Shown: positions 34,151 to 45,742, counted from the first letter of the stretch. The stretch: DNA of 64,000 nucleotides from Heterohyrax brucei (GCA_028571685.1 CM053141.1:2542001-2606000), one strand, 5' to 3'. Program-made: numbers and translations. The notes: generated from the sequence alone by a model not told the origin.

Positions 34151-35774
34151 TAAATTGATATTTGTGGGCTAACTGACTACAAGTGATAAAATTCAAATAA
34201 CCAAATCACTGAAAATGCACCTGATGGAACAGAACTTACTTACACACAGAGCTGTTTGTGAGTCAGATTCTTCTGACCCGGTAGCCCGGTTCAACAGCAG
34301 ACACATCATCTAAACACTGACAGGTCGAATGCTTTGTGAAGGTCACTCTCTACTTTCTTCCACTTATTTGTTTATTTATATAAAATACTGAGGCAAGTTA
34401 TGGGTATCAGGTGGCTGACGGAGCCATGAGCCTCTCAAGATCTCTAGGGGTCTCATGTAATAAGTAGGGCAAAAAATTACTCAGGATACTTTCCGTGTAG
34501 AGATAAACCAGAAAAAAATCAGAGGCATGTGTTTCTTGAGCTACAGAAAGTCAGTTTAACTTTTCGCTTCCACAGTATGTTGGAATGGGATGGAGCACTG
34601 AGGGGCTGCTTGTGTTTGGGAAACATCAGTCACTTTATTTTAAGGCAAGATTTAGGGCTGCTAACATATTTATAACACATGGACAGAAACATGCTAGCGG
34701 ATCACGTGTAATTTACAGTGTTGTTTCTAGGCACATCATTATCTTCCTTCCAATAGTGTCTGTATTTCACTGATGTTCAAGTGCATCACAGGCATCGACT
34801 GGGGGAATCAGCAGCCATTCAAGCAAGTTCATGTGCACGGGTTGAAGATTTATAACAATTTAATAGTCCAATCACCATAAACTATACACTCTGCATATAG
34901 AAAGGTGTGGCTATTTTAATAAGTCTAATGAATAGATAATGTGACTTTAGAAATAAATCAATTTGCTAGTGTTGCTGATATGTTAAACTGTTGATGTACA
35001 AATGTACCGTAAATTATGGGGGATGCTCTTTCCCATTACTGAATATGCTCTACAGATTGCTGACAAAATGGTTCATAATTCACAGTCGCTGATGCTGTAG
35101 ACTAGCTTCTGTTCATTACTGTTTCAGGGAGCGTTAAACGGGGAGCTGACACATGAGGTCTGACACCGCATCCAAAAAGTTAACAATTACCAGAAGAATC
35201 ATTTACTAAACCATTTTTTTTTATATGACCGTGCTTACAAACTGGAAAACTATCTGCCAATAACAAAATTATTTTTCAGGATTCTTAATTTTCTTCAAAC
35301 ATTTTTATTCTAATTACTGCTTTAAGAATCGCGGGGTATGAAGTCTGTGTCTTTCACATTGTATTCACTTTCATTATAAAAAATGATGATCTTACTAACT
35401 TTGGTGTCCACATAAAGAAACAGGCTAGTGACAGGGCTGCTTCTGCCAGAAACGCATGTGCGCCGTGCCTGAGGCTCTGCCCTCGCTGGGATCCTGACCC
35501 CTGCTGTGACTGTAAGGCGGGAGCGGTGCTGACCATGGGGGGAGACATAAAAAAAATAACACGGTAGCCTCCAGACCTGGTTAGAGCTGCTACCTAAGCC
35601 CCAAAGAGCTGCCTCTTACTCCTCTTTTATGGAAGAAAATGAGTCTCCTACCTACACGGTTGTTGTGAAGTATTGTGGAGTCATGTGGGCTCCTAGCAGC
35701 CCTGGTAGTAGGGTTCTTACTGGCTAGTTTTTTCAGGACTGCCAGGTCCTTTTTCCCAGTCTGGAAGCTCAGCT
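34151..35774. other. Unassigned intergenic DNA
   Basis: About 1.6 kb without a recognised repeat; no open frame exceeds about 65 codons. Confidence 0.45.
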
Positions 35775-36486
35775 GAAACAGAAGAAGATACTGTGAGGTT
35801 TAAAGTCAGGAAAGATATGTGCCAGAACTGTATCTTTTCATCATGGTCAACTGTAGGCTGAGCAAATAATCCGAGGAGATGGACTATATGGAGAAGAATG
35901 AGGCAACAGGATTGGAGGAAGATTTATGAACAACCTGCAGTATGTAGATGATGCAACCTCCTTGCTGAAAGTGAAGAGGATTTGAAACCCTGGTGGAGAT
36001 CAAAGACCACAGCCTTCAGCGTGGATCACTCTTCAAAACAAACGAAATACAAATGCTCATGACTGGACCAACCAAAGATTGAGGTTGTCAAGGACTTCAT
36101 TTTACTTGGACCCACAATAACTGCCCATGGAAACAGTAGTTAAGAAATCAAAACACACATCACACTGGGCAAATCTGCTTCAAAAGACCCCTTGAAAGCG
36201 CCGGAAAACAAAGATGTCACTTGAATGACTAAAGTCTGCCTGACATAGGTCATGATGTTTTCAATTGCCTCATAGGCATGGAAAAGTTAGATGAGGAATA
36301 AAGAAGACCAAAGGAAAACCAATGTCTTTGAATTAGGGTGTTGGCAAAGAATATTGAATACAACACAGAGTGCCAGAAGAATGAACCAATCTATTTCAGA
36401 AACAGCACAACCAAAATGCTCCCCTAGAAACAAGGAAGATGACAGGACTTCATCTTGCACACTTTGGACACCTTTTTCAGAGGCGT
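35775..36486 (+). mobile_element. RTE LINE, left part of an interrupted copy
   Basis: Sense RTE from just before the RT catalytic motif (gtttaaagtcaggaaagata, gagcaaataatccgagga). The YADD motif is altered to YVDD at about 35941-35953 (tatgtagatgat). It runs to the 3' region (cacactttggacacc), where a SINE and an LTR-like insert interrupt it. It resumes at 37198. Confidence 0.9.
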
Positions 36487-36490
36487 GCAA

Positions 36491-36621
36491 CCCTAAACCA
36501 AACCCACTGACTTTGAGTCAATTCTGACTCACAGCAACCCATGGGAAGGGGCAGCTGGTGGATTCGCATTACCGACCTTTTGGTCAGCAGATGTAGCTCG
36601 CAACCACGATGACACCAGTGT
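36491..36621 (-). mobile_element. Afrotherian SINE, antisense
   Basis: Antisense blocks: ccactgactttgagtcaatt, tgactcacagcaaccc, ttaccgaccttttggtcagc. Imperfect duplications (aggcgtgcaa ending at 36490; aggagtgtgcaa at 36626-36637) flank it. It sits at the left edge of the LTR-like insert. Confidence 0.82.
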
Positions 36622-36630
36622 TTCCAGGAG

Positions 36631-37197
36631 TGTGCAAGGGAGCCAGAATGTGCAAGGGAAGCAACACTAAAAAACTGACGCACCTGGTATGATCTGAAGT
36701 GGCCGACTTGAGGGTTGAGTGTGAGTCCCTGTTCGCGGTTCCGCTTTCACCCTAGAGGCAGCCACCATCTTCCGTATTGTTCATGAGAGGGATGTCTGCT
36801 GATGATGACATGACAGCATTGTGACCCCTCCTGTCATGTATCTGTGTAACTGCTGTGCTGCGGTAAAGCTGAGACAGATACCCTTTAACACCTCATGGAA
36901 CTAAGCACAGGAAAACCTGTCTTAACATGATTGACTCCCAATTAAGCTAATCCTTTTGATTATCTTGGCCTGTGATTACCAATCAAGTAATGTCTTCCAA
37001 TGATCTTAGTTTGTAAACGCCAATCAAGTGATGTCTTCCAGGTTTGCTGTTCTCTGAAACTGCCCTGCTGCGTGGGCCCTTCGGAATTTCTGAATTCCAC
37101 CACTTGGAGTTCCTCTACTTTCAGCTTGAGTGGTCTCTTTTCTTTCAATACATCTTTCAGTTTTACACTAACCAGAGTACAAAGTTTACTCTGTGAT
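36631..37197. mobile_element. LTR-like insert in RTE, family not identified
   Basis: RTE sequence stops at aggag (36626-36630) and resumes at aggag (37198-37202), leaving 567 bp that match neither RTE nor the other LTRs here. It starts TGTGCAAGGGAGCC. A 41-bp direct duplication at 36962-37043 (atcttggcctgtgattacc versus atcttagtttgtaaacgcc) and a promoter/polyadenylation-like 3' part fit a solo ERV LTR. The terminal CA is not obvious at the right end. Confidence 0.55.
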
Positions 37198-37375
37198 AGG
37201 AGTGGCCAGTCCCTGGAGAAGGACATCATATTTCATAAAACAGAGGGTCTGTGAGAAAGAGACTCTCGGGTGGATCGACAGCCTGGCTTCTGCAGTGGGC
37301 TGTCAGACCATTGGGAGGCTGCTACGGACAGCACCTTGTTCCGCCGTGCATGGGCCACGCGGCACTGAACAACAG
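37198..37375 (+). mobile_element. RTE LINE, right part to the 3' end
   Basis: Resumes with aggagtggccagtccctgga, gaaggacatcatatttcat, and ends near cacgcggcactgaacaac. Confidence 0.87.
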
Positions 37376-37391
37376 GAAGTGTCCACCTGCC

Positions 37392-37534
37392 GCCAAATAG
37401 AACTTCCCAGAGTCCTCTAGGTGACAGTCTTTCCAGGAGCAGATCATCAGGTCTCTCTTCTGTGGAGCCACTTGGCAAGCTCAAGCCGCTCCCCTTCAGT
37501 TAGCAGCTAAGCCCTCACCTGTGGCAACACGAGG
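37392..37534 (-). mobile_element. Afrotherian SINE, antisense, diverged
   Basis: Blocks aggagcagatcatcaggtct, tctgtggagccacttggc, cttcagttagcagctaagcc and cacctgtggcaacacgagg follow antisense SINE order. Confidence 0.75.
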
Positions 37535-37860
37535 GCTCCTTACATGTCCAAACCTCTGCAATCACAGCTTTGTCACTTGGATCGAAAGTTGTAACTTACA
37601 GAACAAGGTCTGAACAGTGTATACAGAAATTCATATAAAATATATTAACTGAAACAAGTTGAAAATATTTTAATTAGAAAAGAACAACTGGAAGCTAATC
37701 AATTAAGACTCTGTAAATCACTTGCACAATCTTCCCATAAGTGACCAAATGATCGAACTAAAATGTCCTGTAGGATATAAGGTGTCGTAACAAGGTGGCC
37801 TTGAGTGAGAATCCCTAGAAATCAGTCCAACTCTGACTTTACACAGAGTAGCATGGCTGT

Positions 37861-38044
37861 GGCAGCCCTGGTGGCATAGTGGTTAAGTGCTGTGGCCGCT
37901 AACCGAAAGGTTGGCAGTTCAAAGCCTCCAGGTGCTCCTTGGAAACTCTATGGGGCAGTTCCTACTCCGTCTACAGGTTCACCATGAGTCAGAATTGACT
38001 CAATAGCAGCAGGTTTGTGTGGTTTTGTTTGTTTGCTTTTGGTT
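37861..38044 (+). mobile_element. Afrotherian SINE with clear TSDs
   Basis: A well-preserved copy: ggcagccctggtggcatagt, ggttaagtgctgtggccgc, ctaaccgaaaggttggcagt, gctccttggaaactctatgg, agtcagaattgactcaatag and a T-rich tail. Duplications tagcatggctgt (37849-37860) and tagaatggctgt (38045-38056) flank it. The near-consensus tRNA-derived head suggests recent activity. Confidence 0.95.
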
Positions 38045-38056
38045 TAGAATGGCTGT

Positions 38057-38944
38057 ATAGTGCATTTGGCAGTTAGGTTTCCCTAAGTTATACTGACAAA
38101 CTGTAAAATGTTTTTTAAGAGAAACCTCAGTCATTTGTTAATCATAGCTTGAAATATCATTTTACAAGAAAGAATGTATAGAAAGGAACTTCTGCCTTCA
38201 TGACCCATTGGAAACACTGATGACGTTATTGATGTTGCTTTTCTTATCTGAATGCATACCCAAATCAACACGAGTGGAAAGACTGTCTGCCTCTAAATCT
38301 CACTGGGGTGGTAAACAGCTGTCTCAGCGAACACCAATCAACCAACCAACGGGAAGTGCAGACGGTGGGTTGATAATGTCCCAAATGTGAAAAGTCCGCA
38401 GCTAAGAAAAGATTTTCTTTGAATTACTAAAAACCCCACAAATTGTTGTGACCTTTTCTGTTTTTCTGTACTGTAGCCTCTCTTGCTTCATCACTAGGAG
38501 GAGTTAAAGAGCAAAGCCCTGTGCCTGAGGCTGCAGCGAGAAACCCCAGGAAGGAGCAACCCCTGACCTCCTGTGGGGATGGAGAGCAGAATCATGACAA
38601 TGCCATTGATGACGCACTAAACTGCCAAACGTCTACCCAAACCAGTAATTCAAATTTCAGTCATTTTTGTATATTTATACCACTCCCACCTAGGAAACTT
38701 GAAGCAGTTTACAGAAAACTACGTTAAAACAATAATCCCCACAAGCAATCTTTAAAAAGCTGTGTAATAAAGTGGAGGCATGAAGACTTGTGGTGCAGTG
38801 AGTCACTTAATCTGGACTTTCTAGCCAGAGGCTTTGTGGCTCCCACACATTGATTGCGTGGTGTTGTGTAACCAAGGTGCTTGTGGCTCCCCAAGGAGAC
38901 TGGACAGCTTTCTGATACAGTTAGTAAGGTGAACAGAATTCCTG
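38057..38944. other. Unassigned intergenic DNA
   Basis: No recognised feature. gtggtgcagtgagtcactta near 38793 faintly recalls a SINE head, but the rest does not follow. Confidence 0.4.
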
Positions 38945-38970
38945 TTATTTACGTGGGACCACGTAAATAA
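38945..38970. repeat. Perfect palindrome, 12-bp arms and 2-bp centre
   Basis: ttatttacgtgg, centre ga, ccacgtaaataa. The core contains two convergent ACGTG words (E-box/HRE-like). It lies upstream of an LTR-like element. Confidence 0.96.
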
Positions 38971-39792
38971 AGATGTGTGGGCCCTAACATGGGACTGGTC
39001 AGTTTTGTCACCCTGGTAGGCTTAAAATGCTCCAGAGGCAGAGGGGGGAACCTCACCACCACAGAGAGAGGAGCTGAGTGTGTCCTAATTTACATCCATG
39101 GTCCCTGTGTTGAGAACCTCCTAGAGCCAAGAGACAGAGAGAGCTGTAATACTGGAGACGGTGTGACATGGTGAGCAGCAGAGGTAGAATCTGGATACCA
39201 GTAGTAAAAGATGCTGGAAGCTTCCTGACGCAAAGAGAGAGGGAGAAACAGCTGAGCACCTTTGAGAAAGAGATTTACTGGCAGAGTAATGTCTCCAGGA
39301 GATTTAAGGAGCTAGGATCACTGACCCAGGAGTGAGTGAGAGAACTGAGTGTCCTCAGGCCAAGGCGCACTGGTGGAGTACTGTGCCTACAGGCACTTAC
39401 CGGTGGAGTACCAGGCCTATGGGCACTTACAGGTGGACCTAAATAGCTTGTGAATTTACCTGAGGAGGGCTGAGACTGGGCTGGTCCAAGAGGCCTGAGG
39501 GGCTGAGGGTTGAGGACCAGAGAGAGGCCTGTTTGTGGGCACAGCCAAGGAGCTGTCCTGACAAAGAACTGTATCCTAAGTCATTTTGATCCCAAATTGT
39601 AATCTGTTACTTCCATAATAAGCCCCATAATCATGAATATTGTCTATGAGTTCTATGTGGTCATTGCAACGAATTATTGAACCTAGCAGAGAGTGCCATG
39701 GGAGGGACGGCTGGTGTCAGAATTGACAAAACATTGGAGAGAGGAGATACCTCTGACCTCTGCTTCACAGTAATTAGACTTGGGCTGATGGG
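38971..39792 (+). mobile_element. LTR-like element (copy 1), family not identified
   Basis: The 3' part (39575-39792: tgttacttccataataag, attattgaacctagcagaga, ggtgtcagaattgaca) is clearly related to 59893-60116 and includes a polyadenylation-signal-like word. The 5' part is purine-rich and contains a roughly 33-bp tandem (ggtggagtac... at about 39372-39435). The extent of the left side is uncertain. It fits an ERV LTR U3-R-U5 followed by internal sequence. Confidence 0.5.
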
Positions 39793-40627
39793 TAACAGTG
39801 ATTCTCTCTCCCCTTCATGAATTTCCAGGAGGCCAGACACCTCTGTCTTGACATTTTTATAAATTAAATTAAGAAATTCTAAGGAAGGGGCAGATCTGCT
39901 TATGAACAAAAGAAGCCCTGGCCTGTTATTAGAAGAGTGGGATGATTCAGTTTCTCATTCTTCTTGATTGTTCCATGCAAAAAAATAAGATCTGGTAACC
40001 AATCTATAAACACTTTTTAAGTAATAAAGTTATGTAAAAAGAAAATATTGAGAAATTAAAATTTCAAAAGGATGCAAAACATTAAAAGTTTCTACGTATT
40101 TATTGATAAGTGAAACAAATGGAAAATAGTGGACTAATTTGCAATAGTATTGGGATTCAGTTTAAATGCCTTCACAATGGTTCAGTGACTAATTTATTTT
40201 CCTTTTATGTTGTCAAGATCAGCCTTTGAAAAGATTTGGAGATAGAAGTGAATTTCAGTATTCTGGAAAATAATAAAGAAATAAGGATCCTGTTAGCTAC
40301 ACACCCTCAGGGAGAAATGGCTTCAGACTCTAACGGGCACAACCGTAAAGCTTCCCTTCAGAAAATAATTGGCTTCAAAGACATGAGATAATAATCTAAC
40401 TGGATGTTACAAGAAAAAAAGGTGAGTTGTTTAAAAAAATATCTGTAATGTTGTAATAGAAAAATGGCGTTACTTCTCAGATACATTATTGGGGAAGACA
40501 CAATAAGATACAACATTGGGGAAGACAGCGACCCACTGATACCGTCACTTCCATTTCATCGAGTCTCTGTAGAATCAGTCACTGGTGTTCTGTCACTGTT
40601 GTGTATGTTTACTTAGTTCTATTGTGC
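39793..40627. other. Unassigned AT-rich DNA
   Basis: No gene or repeat was recognised, apart from a small direct repeat of attggggaagaca near 40488 and 40514. Confidence 0.4.
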
Positions 40628-40840
40628 AAACTGAGACTGTGTGAGCTGCGGTTAACAAGCTTGGTTGCTAACAGAAAGGCTAGAGGTTCGAGTCATGCAC
40701 AGGTGTCCTAGAAGAAAAGTCTTAGTGATCTACTTACAAAGCAAACAGCCACTAAAAATCTTGTGGAGCACAGATCCTCTCTGACACACATAGGGTTGCC
40801 ACGAATCTTGGTCAACTTGATAGCAACTGGCATGCTGTTG
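40628..40840 (+). mobile_element. Afrotherian SINE, plus
   Basis: Head and tRNA-like part (gagctgcggttaacaagctt, gctagaggttcgagtc, with a good B-box), body agtgatctacttacaaagc, gacacacatagggttgcca, and end caacttgatagcaactgg. It belongs to the subtype with an aacttgatggcaact-type tail. Confidence 0.82.
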
Positions 40841-40869
40841 CAGCAACTGGTTTTATTGTGTGAAGAGTT

Positions 40870-41046
40870 AACATGATTGCTGAATTACCAAAAGATCGGT
40901 GATGCGAGTTCACACAGAGCTGCATCACAAGACGGCCCTGGCATTCCACTTCCACAAAATCAGCCTTTGAAAGCCCTGTGGAGCGTAGTTCTACACTGAC
41001 ACATGTGGGGTCACCATGAGCCAGAATCAACTTGATGCCAATGCAT
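40870..41046 (+). mobile_element. Afrotherian SINE, plus, adjacent copy
   Basis: Lacks a clear head but has aattaccaaaagatcggtga, cagcctttgaaagccctg, tggagcgtagttctacactg, ggggtcaccatgagccag and an A/T-rich tail. It is the same subtype as the SINE 30 bp upstream; the two may be a tandem insertion. Confidence 0.78.
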
Positions 41047-42165
41047 TTTTATTTTTGTTTCTGTAGTGAGTGTTCTGCATGTGTGTGTGCACTTCCTACT
41101 ACTTATTGTTTAAAACAACCCATATATGCCATTAAGAATCACTGTCCCCCATACACTCTAACTGTAGGTGTTGGTGGCTAACCCCGGTAGTAACAGACAC
41201 CTTAGAACTGAGGTCAAGCCAATGAAAGCATTAGATCTGCTTGTACAGTGTTTAGCCCAAATCAGTTGTTATGAAAATAAATTAGTCCCGATGACTTGAT
41301 TTGAAGTTGAGAAAATAAAAACCAAAGATACTGATGTCTATCCCCACATGGGAGTATACTTGGAATTTAAACCAATATTGAGTAAATACTGCTAAAAGAG
41401 GCCCCAAACAAATAGAACGGGAATAGAATCTTTTGAATTCCTAGAGGCGCTTTGGAGAAAGCAAACCTCATCCTTAGCTGTTTCTATTCTTTCAGTGAGT
41501 TTGTTCCCTCCACTGACCTGAGGAATCTTGTGTGGGTTTTTATTCATAGTACACTGAAGCCACCGAGCTGATGGATTTCTCTCTCTCTTCTCTCCAGGCT
41601 CCTCTCTGTCAATGAGAGTCTTCCTCTCATTGACAGCTCCTTTGTATCTCCCTATACACTTGTTATCCCTGTATTTTTACTTTTGACCTACTCTTCTTCT
41701 CTCTTTCTATACCCTCCCTGGGCAATCTTGGCCATATTAATAGCTTTATTCAATGTTTGCTGATTATTCTCTAAGTTATAACTGAGTTTCAGGGTCATAC
41801 TTTCAATTTTTGTTGGCACATCACCACTGGGACATTTTGTAGGCATCTCAGATGTGCTGTTGTTTCATGCCTGCGAGCTGACCCCAGCTCCAGGACAGCA
41901 TAAGCACAACAGAGCAGAGTATTGTCCTGTCCCATGCCATCCTCCAAACGGCTACCAGTTCTGAGTCTCTTATTGCAATCTTTGGATGGATCCATGTAGC
42001 AATTTTGACACTGTAAATTCTGGGTTCATTTGTTATCCAACAAGACTAACAATCTCACTTTCCCCACTTCCTTATGTGTGTTACTGAGATCACTTTACAT
42101 ACAAACTAGCCCTACCCAAGTCCTTGTCTTAGGCTCTGCTTACATGTGAAGCTAAATGAAGAGAC
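41047..42165. other. Unassigned; contains one strong hairpin
   Basis: No gene or repeat was recognised. A pyrimidine-rich stretch at about 41560-41720 surrounds the hairpin at 41606-41636. Confidence 0.4.
41606..41636. repeat. Perfect inverted repeat, 13-bp arms, 5-nt loop
   Basis: ctgtcaatgagag, loop tcttc, ctctcattgacag. It is the longest perfect short hairpin I noticed in the window. Confidence 0.97.
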
Positions 42166-42312
42166 TGTTGTTAGGTGCAGCAGAGTTGGTTCTGACTCAG
42201 AGTGACCCCCTGGTCCTAGGTCATCCTTATGACCCTTGCTATGCTTGAGCCTGTTGTTGTAGCAACTGTATAAGTCTGTCTCATTAGTGGTCTTCCTCTT
42301 TTTTTGGGGATA
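42166..42312 (-). mobile_element. RTE LINE 3' terminal fragment
   Basis: gactgttgttaggtgcagca, ttctgactcagagtgacccc and gcctgttgttgtagcaactg, ending ggtcttcctcttttttt: an antisense RTE tail of about 147 bp. Confidence 0.85.
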
Positions 42313-42879
42313 TAGGGAAAGATAAATAGGTACCTTAGGTAAAAACTTATTAAAGCCAACACAATATTATATTCTACATGAAGTACAATTATTAGGATTG
42401 AATATGTCTTAGAAAATTGGGAGAATATTGGTAATGAAAAGCATGAGTAAGAACAGTACTAGACAAAATATTTTTCTAGGATATAGCAAAATCTGCCACA
42501 GTCTTACTGTACCTAGGAATTAAGCTGCTCTCAAGGAGCAGAGATGCCTCACATACACATGTGATCTCTTCCCCACTTATTGTCAGATTTCAGAAAGATA
42601 GGGGCCAAAACATTAAGCTAGTGTTTTCTGAAGGGCTGAGCTGAATTAGAATCATTAGAGCTAAGGAAGTGGCTCCCTATCATAATACCAGAAAACCATA
42701 CACATGGAACAGGGCAAACCAAAGCTAAAAGAAGCATTACAGGCACTCTGTCCCCCAGCGCTAGACCATGATTTCATTAAAGTCACCAGCCCTTCAGCCT
42801 CACTAGCTGCAAACTGTCTCCACCGGAAAACGGCAGCGTCTGGGACCCCTCCGGATCTTTCCTATGGAATCTCAAGAAT
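42313..42879. other. Unassigned spacer
   Basis: No recognisable feature. Confidence 0.4.
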
Positions 42880-43584
42880 AAAATGAAACATTGTAGGACA
42901 AATGAAGAGAAAACTTACATGACAAGTAAACAAGGCAAAAAGAGTCCATGGAAGCCGTTCTGAAATAATTCCAGATATTGTATTTGGTGCACAAGAACAC
43001 AGGAAATCACTGTATATATATATATGTTCAGGAAAATAAACCAACTTCAAAATAAAGGAAATAGAGAACAGGAAATTTACAAGAATAGTCAAAAGCGTAT
43101 TCAAAAGCTGAAAAAAGATTCAGTAACTGAGATTATGAACTCAGTGAATGAATTCAAGAGCATATCTGGACCAACAGAAAAAATAGTCATTTGACTGAAA
43201 AACAGATGAATGGAAAAGAGGCAAATTACAAAGAATAAAATAATAAAAAAAATAGGCTAATGTATGACACAGGTGAAATATAGTCAAAATACCTTATATA
43301 TACATTATTAAAAACTTGAAGGAGAGACTTAGTCCAAAGTAAAAACTTAATTTATAATGATGAACATTTCATCTTTCACATTAAAAAAACCTCATCGAAT
43401 GCAAACAAGGAAAAGTACAAACACATACATACACATACACACCTAGGCACCTCCTGGTAATGCTGTTGAAAGTAAAAGTTAAAAATCTTCAAGTAACCAG
43501 AGGATAAAAGGCACATTATCTTCAAAGGAACACCCAAAAGACTGGCGGTGGTCTTCTCAACAGAAACTATGGAAGTCAGAAGCA
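42880..43584 (+). mobile_element. L1 LINE 5'-region fragment
   Basis: A-rich sequence whose right end (ttaaaaatcttcaagtaacc, aaaggcacattatcttcaaa, ggtggtcttctcaacagaaa, ctatggaagtcagaagcaa) follows the order of the region near ORF1 in mammalian L1 elements. A short TA microsatellite lies at about 43012-43024. An antisense RTE interrupts it at 43585. Confidence 0.55.
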
Positions 43585-43828
43585 ACGTTGCTGTTGTTGT
43601 TCAGTGTCATCAAGTTGGTTCCAGCTCAGAGTGACCCTACGGACAGCAGAATGCAATACTAACTACCCTGTCAAGTGCCATCCTCATGATGTTTGTATGC
43701 TTGAAACCACTGTTGCAGTGACTGTGTCAAGCTATCTTGTTGAGGACCTTCCTCTTTTTCAGTGTCCCTCTATTTTACCAAGCATCAGGTCCCTCTCCAA
43801 GGACTCGCTGCCCCTGATAACATGTCCA
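43585..43828 (-). mobile_element. RTE LINE 3' fragment
   Basis: Antisense tail begins gttgctgttgttgttcagtg and runs to ctgataacatgtcc, about 244 bp. Confidence 0.88.
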
Positions 43829-43998
43829 CAGAACTAGGTCTAACAAGTCCATGAACTTAATTGTTCTAAGTGCTGCATACCTTAATGCTGAATATCACTA
43901 AGGTCACCTTGGAAGCACCCCTCTTGGGAAGCTATGCACTGATGCCAGTAATTAGTTCACTCTTCTTTAGAACTCTTTCTGGAATGGCCATTGCACAT
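43829..43998 (-). mobile_element. mariner transposon 3' end, antisense
   Basis: Reverse complement of the transposase C-terminal region and terminal inverted repeat: gtctaacaagtccatgaac, aatgctgaatatcactaagg, cttgggaagctatgcactga, aactctttctggaatggcca. The same segment appears in sense orientation at 45743-45930, so this is a second, inverted mariner piece. Confidence 0.75.
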
Positions 43999-44209
43999 AG
44001 TGACATAATGGCAAGTTCATGAACTTAATTGTATAGCCATCTGTGAAGGAGTTTTAGCCAGCTAACAAGTAACTGTGTTGGAACACCCTCCATACTCACC
44101 TCATCTAGACTCCAATGACTTTTTTTTTCCCTTACAAGAAAAGAAATATTGAAAAGAAGACATTTTGATGGCATTCAGAATATCAACAGTAATATGAGGA
44201 GAGAGAGAA
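43999..44209 (+). pseudogene. mariner transposase fragment, left of RTE insertion
   Basis: In the frame starting at 44051 the plus strand reads VLAS, a stop, then QVTVLEHPPYSPHLDSNDFF. This matches the HPPYSPDLAP-D signature of mariner (DD34D) transposases; the last catalytic Asp is the codon at 44117-44119. The first Asp of SPD is changed to His, and stops and frameshifts follow. An RTE copy interrupts the element at about 44210, and its C-terminal part resumes at 45743. It is an old inactive DNA transposon. Confidence 0.85.
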
Positions 44210-44961
44210 TGGGAACTCCAAAATAGTTATACTCTTAGGAATCTGTACATTAATCAAGAAGCAGTCATATGAACAGAAAAAGAGGGACACTGGATGGTTT
44301 AAAGTCAAGAAAGACATGTGTCAGGGTTGTATCTTTCCTCTATACCTTTTAAATCTGTATGCCAAGCAAAGAATCTAAGAAGCTGGACTATAAGAAGAAG
44401 AACAAAGCATCAGGATTGGAGGATGACTCATTGACAACCTGCATATTACACAGATGACACAACGTTGCTTCCTGGAAGGAAAGAGGATTTGAGATGCTTA
44501 GTGAGAAAGATCAAAGACCACCACTCTCAATGTGGATTGTACCTTGACATCAAGAAAACAAAAATTCTGATAACTGGACCAGTAAGCAACTTCATCATAA
44601 ATGGAGAAAGGATTGAGGTTGTCAAGGATTTCAATTTACTTTGTTCCACAATCAATGTCAGCAGCCAAGAAATCAAAACACACATTGCATTGGGAAAATC
44701 TGCTGGTAGGACCTCTTTAAATTATTAAAAAGTAAAAATGTCACCTTGAAGACTAAGGCGTGCCTGACCCAAGCCATGATATTTCTATTGTACCATGTGC
44801 ATGCAAAAACTGAACAATGAATAAGGAAGACAGGAGAAGAGGAGGTGCCCTTGAATTGTGGTGCTGGAGAAGAATATTGAATGTACCACAGACTGCCAAA
44901 AGAACCAACAGATCTCTTCTGGAAGAAGAAGAACCAGAGTGCTCCTTGAAGGCAAATCTGG
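44210..44961 (+). mobile_element. RTE LINE in mariner, left part
   Basis: A 5'-truncated sense copy starting near atgggaactccaaaatagtt. The RT catalytic motif is YTDD (ttacacagatgacacaacg, about 44447-44465). Frame 44465-44728 reads RKIKDHHSQCGLYLDIKKTK and EVVKDFNLLCSTINV, good RT/C-terminal similarity. It stops at tctgg (44957-44961), where an LTR is inserted. Confidence 0.92.
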
Positions 44962-45485
44962 TGTCATGGATTCAATTGTGTGCCCCCCAAAATAGGTTTA
45001 GCCACATGGCTGGGCCATGATTCCCAGTAGCTTGTGACTGTCCTCCATTTTGTGGTTTTACTATGCTGTCTGTTAAAGGATTAGGGTGGGACTGTGAATC
45101 CCTTTATAAGATCACCTGCCTGCTCCACTGTAAAGAGAATTTCCCTGAAGTATGGCTTGCCCCACCCTTGATCCTTTAACACTGCAAGAGATAAAAGGAG
45201 AGAGAAGCAGGCATAGAATTGGGAACCTCATACCACCAAGCATGCAGCACCAGGAGAAGAGCGTGTCCTTCAGACCTGAGGTTCCTGCCCCAAGACGTTC
45301 CCTGGACAAAGACTGATGCAATATGGGACTTTCCTCCAGAGCTGACAAGGGGAAAGCCTTCTCCTGGAGCGGACAGCCTAAATACGGACTTGTAGTTCAC
45401 CGTGCTATGTAAGAGTAATCCTTCCTCTGTTAAAGCCATCCACTCTGTGGTATTTCCGTTAGAGCAGCCCTAGCTGACTCAGACA
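44962..45485 (+). mobile_element. MaLR-type LTR inserted in RTE
   Basis: Starts tgtcatggattcaattgtgt and ends agctgactcagaca; 524 bp. Its blocks match the LTR at 16934-17456 (gtaaagagaatttccctgaa, gctgacaaggggaaagcc). Host words tctgg (44957) and gctgg (45486) are the near-identical 5-bp target duplication. Confidence 0.92.
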
Positions 45486-45742
45486 GCTGGTAAGATTGCA
45501 TCTTGCACACTTCGGACATGTTGTCAGGAGGGATCAGCCCCTGGAGGAGGACATCGTGCGTGTTAGAGTGGAGGGTCAGAAGAGGAAGAAGACCCTTAAC
45601 GAGAGGGCTCGACACAGCAGCTGCAGAGACGGCTTTAGTCATAGACACAACTGAGAGCTCGGAGAGGGACTGGGCAGGGTTATGTGCTGTTGTGCACATG
45701 GTCACTGTGGATCAGAACCGACTCGACAGCACGTAACAACGT
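45486..45742 (+). mobile_element. RTE LINE in mariner, right part
   Basis: Resumes gctggtaagattgcatcttg and cacttcggacatgttgtcag, and ends actcgacagcacgtaacaac. The mariner sequence continues directly after it. Confidence 0.92.

Noticed and set aside
38780..38920. Possible SINE head (gtggtgcagtgagtcactta)
   Set aside because: Resemblance is limited to about 20 bp, and the expected body is missing.
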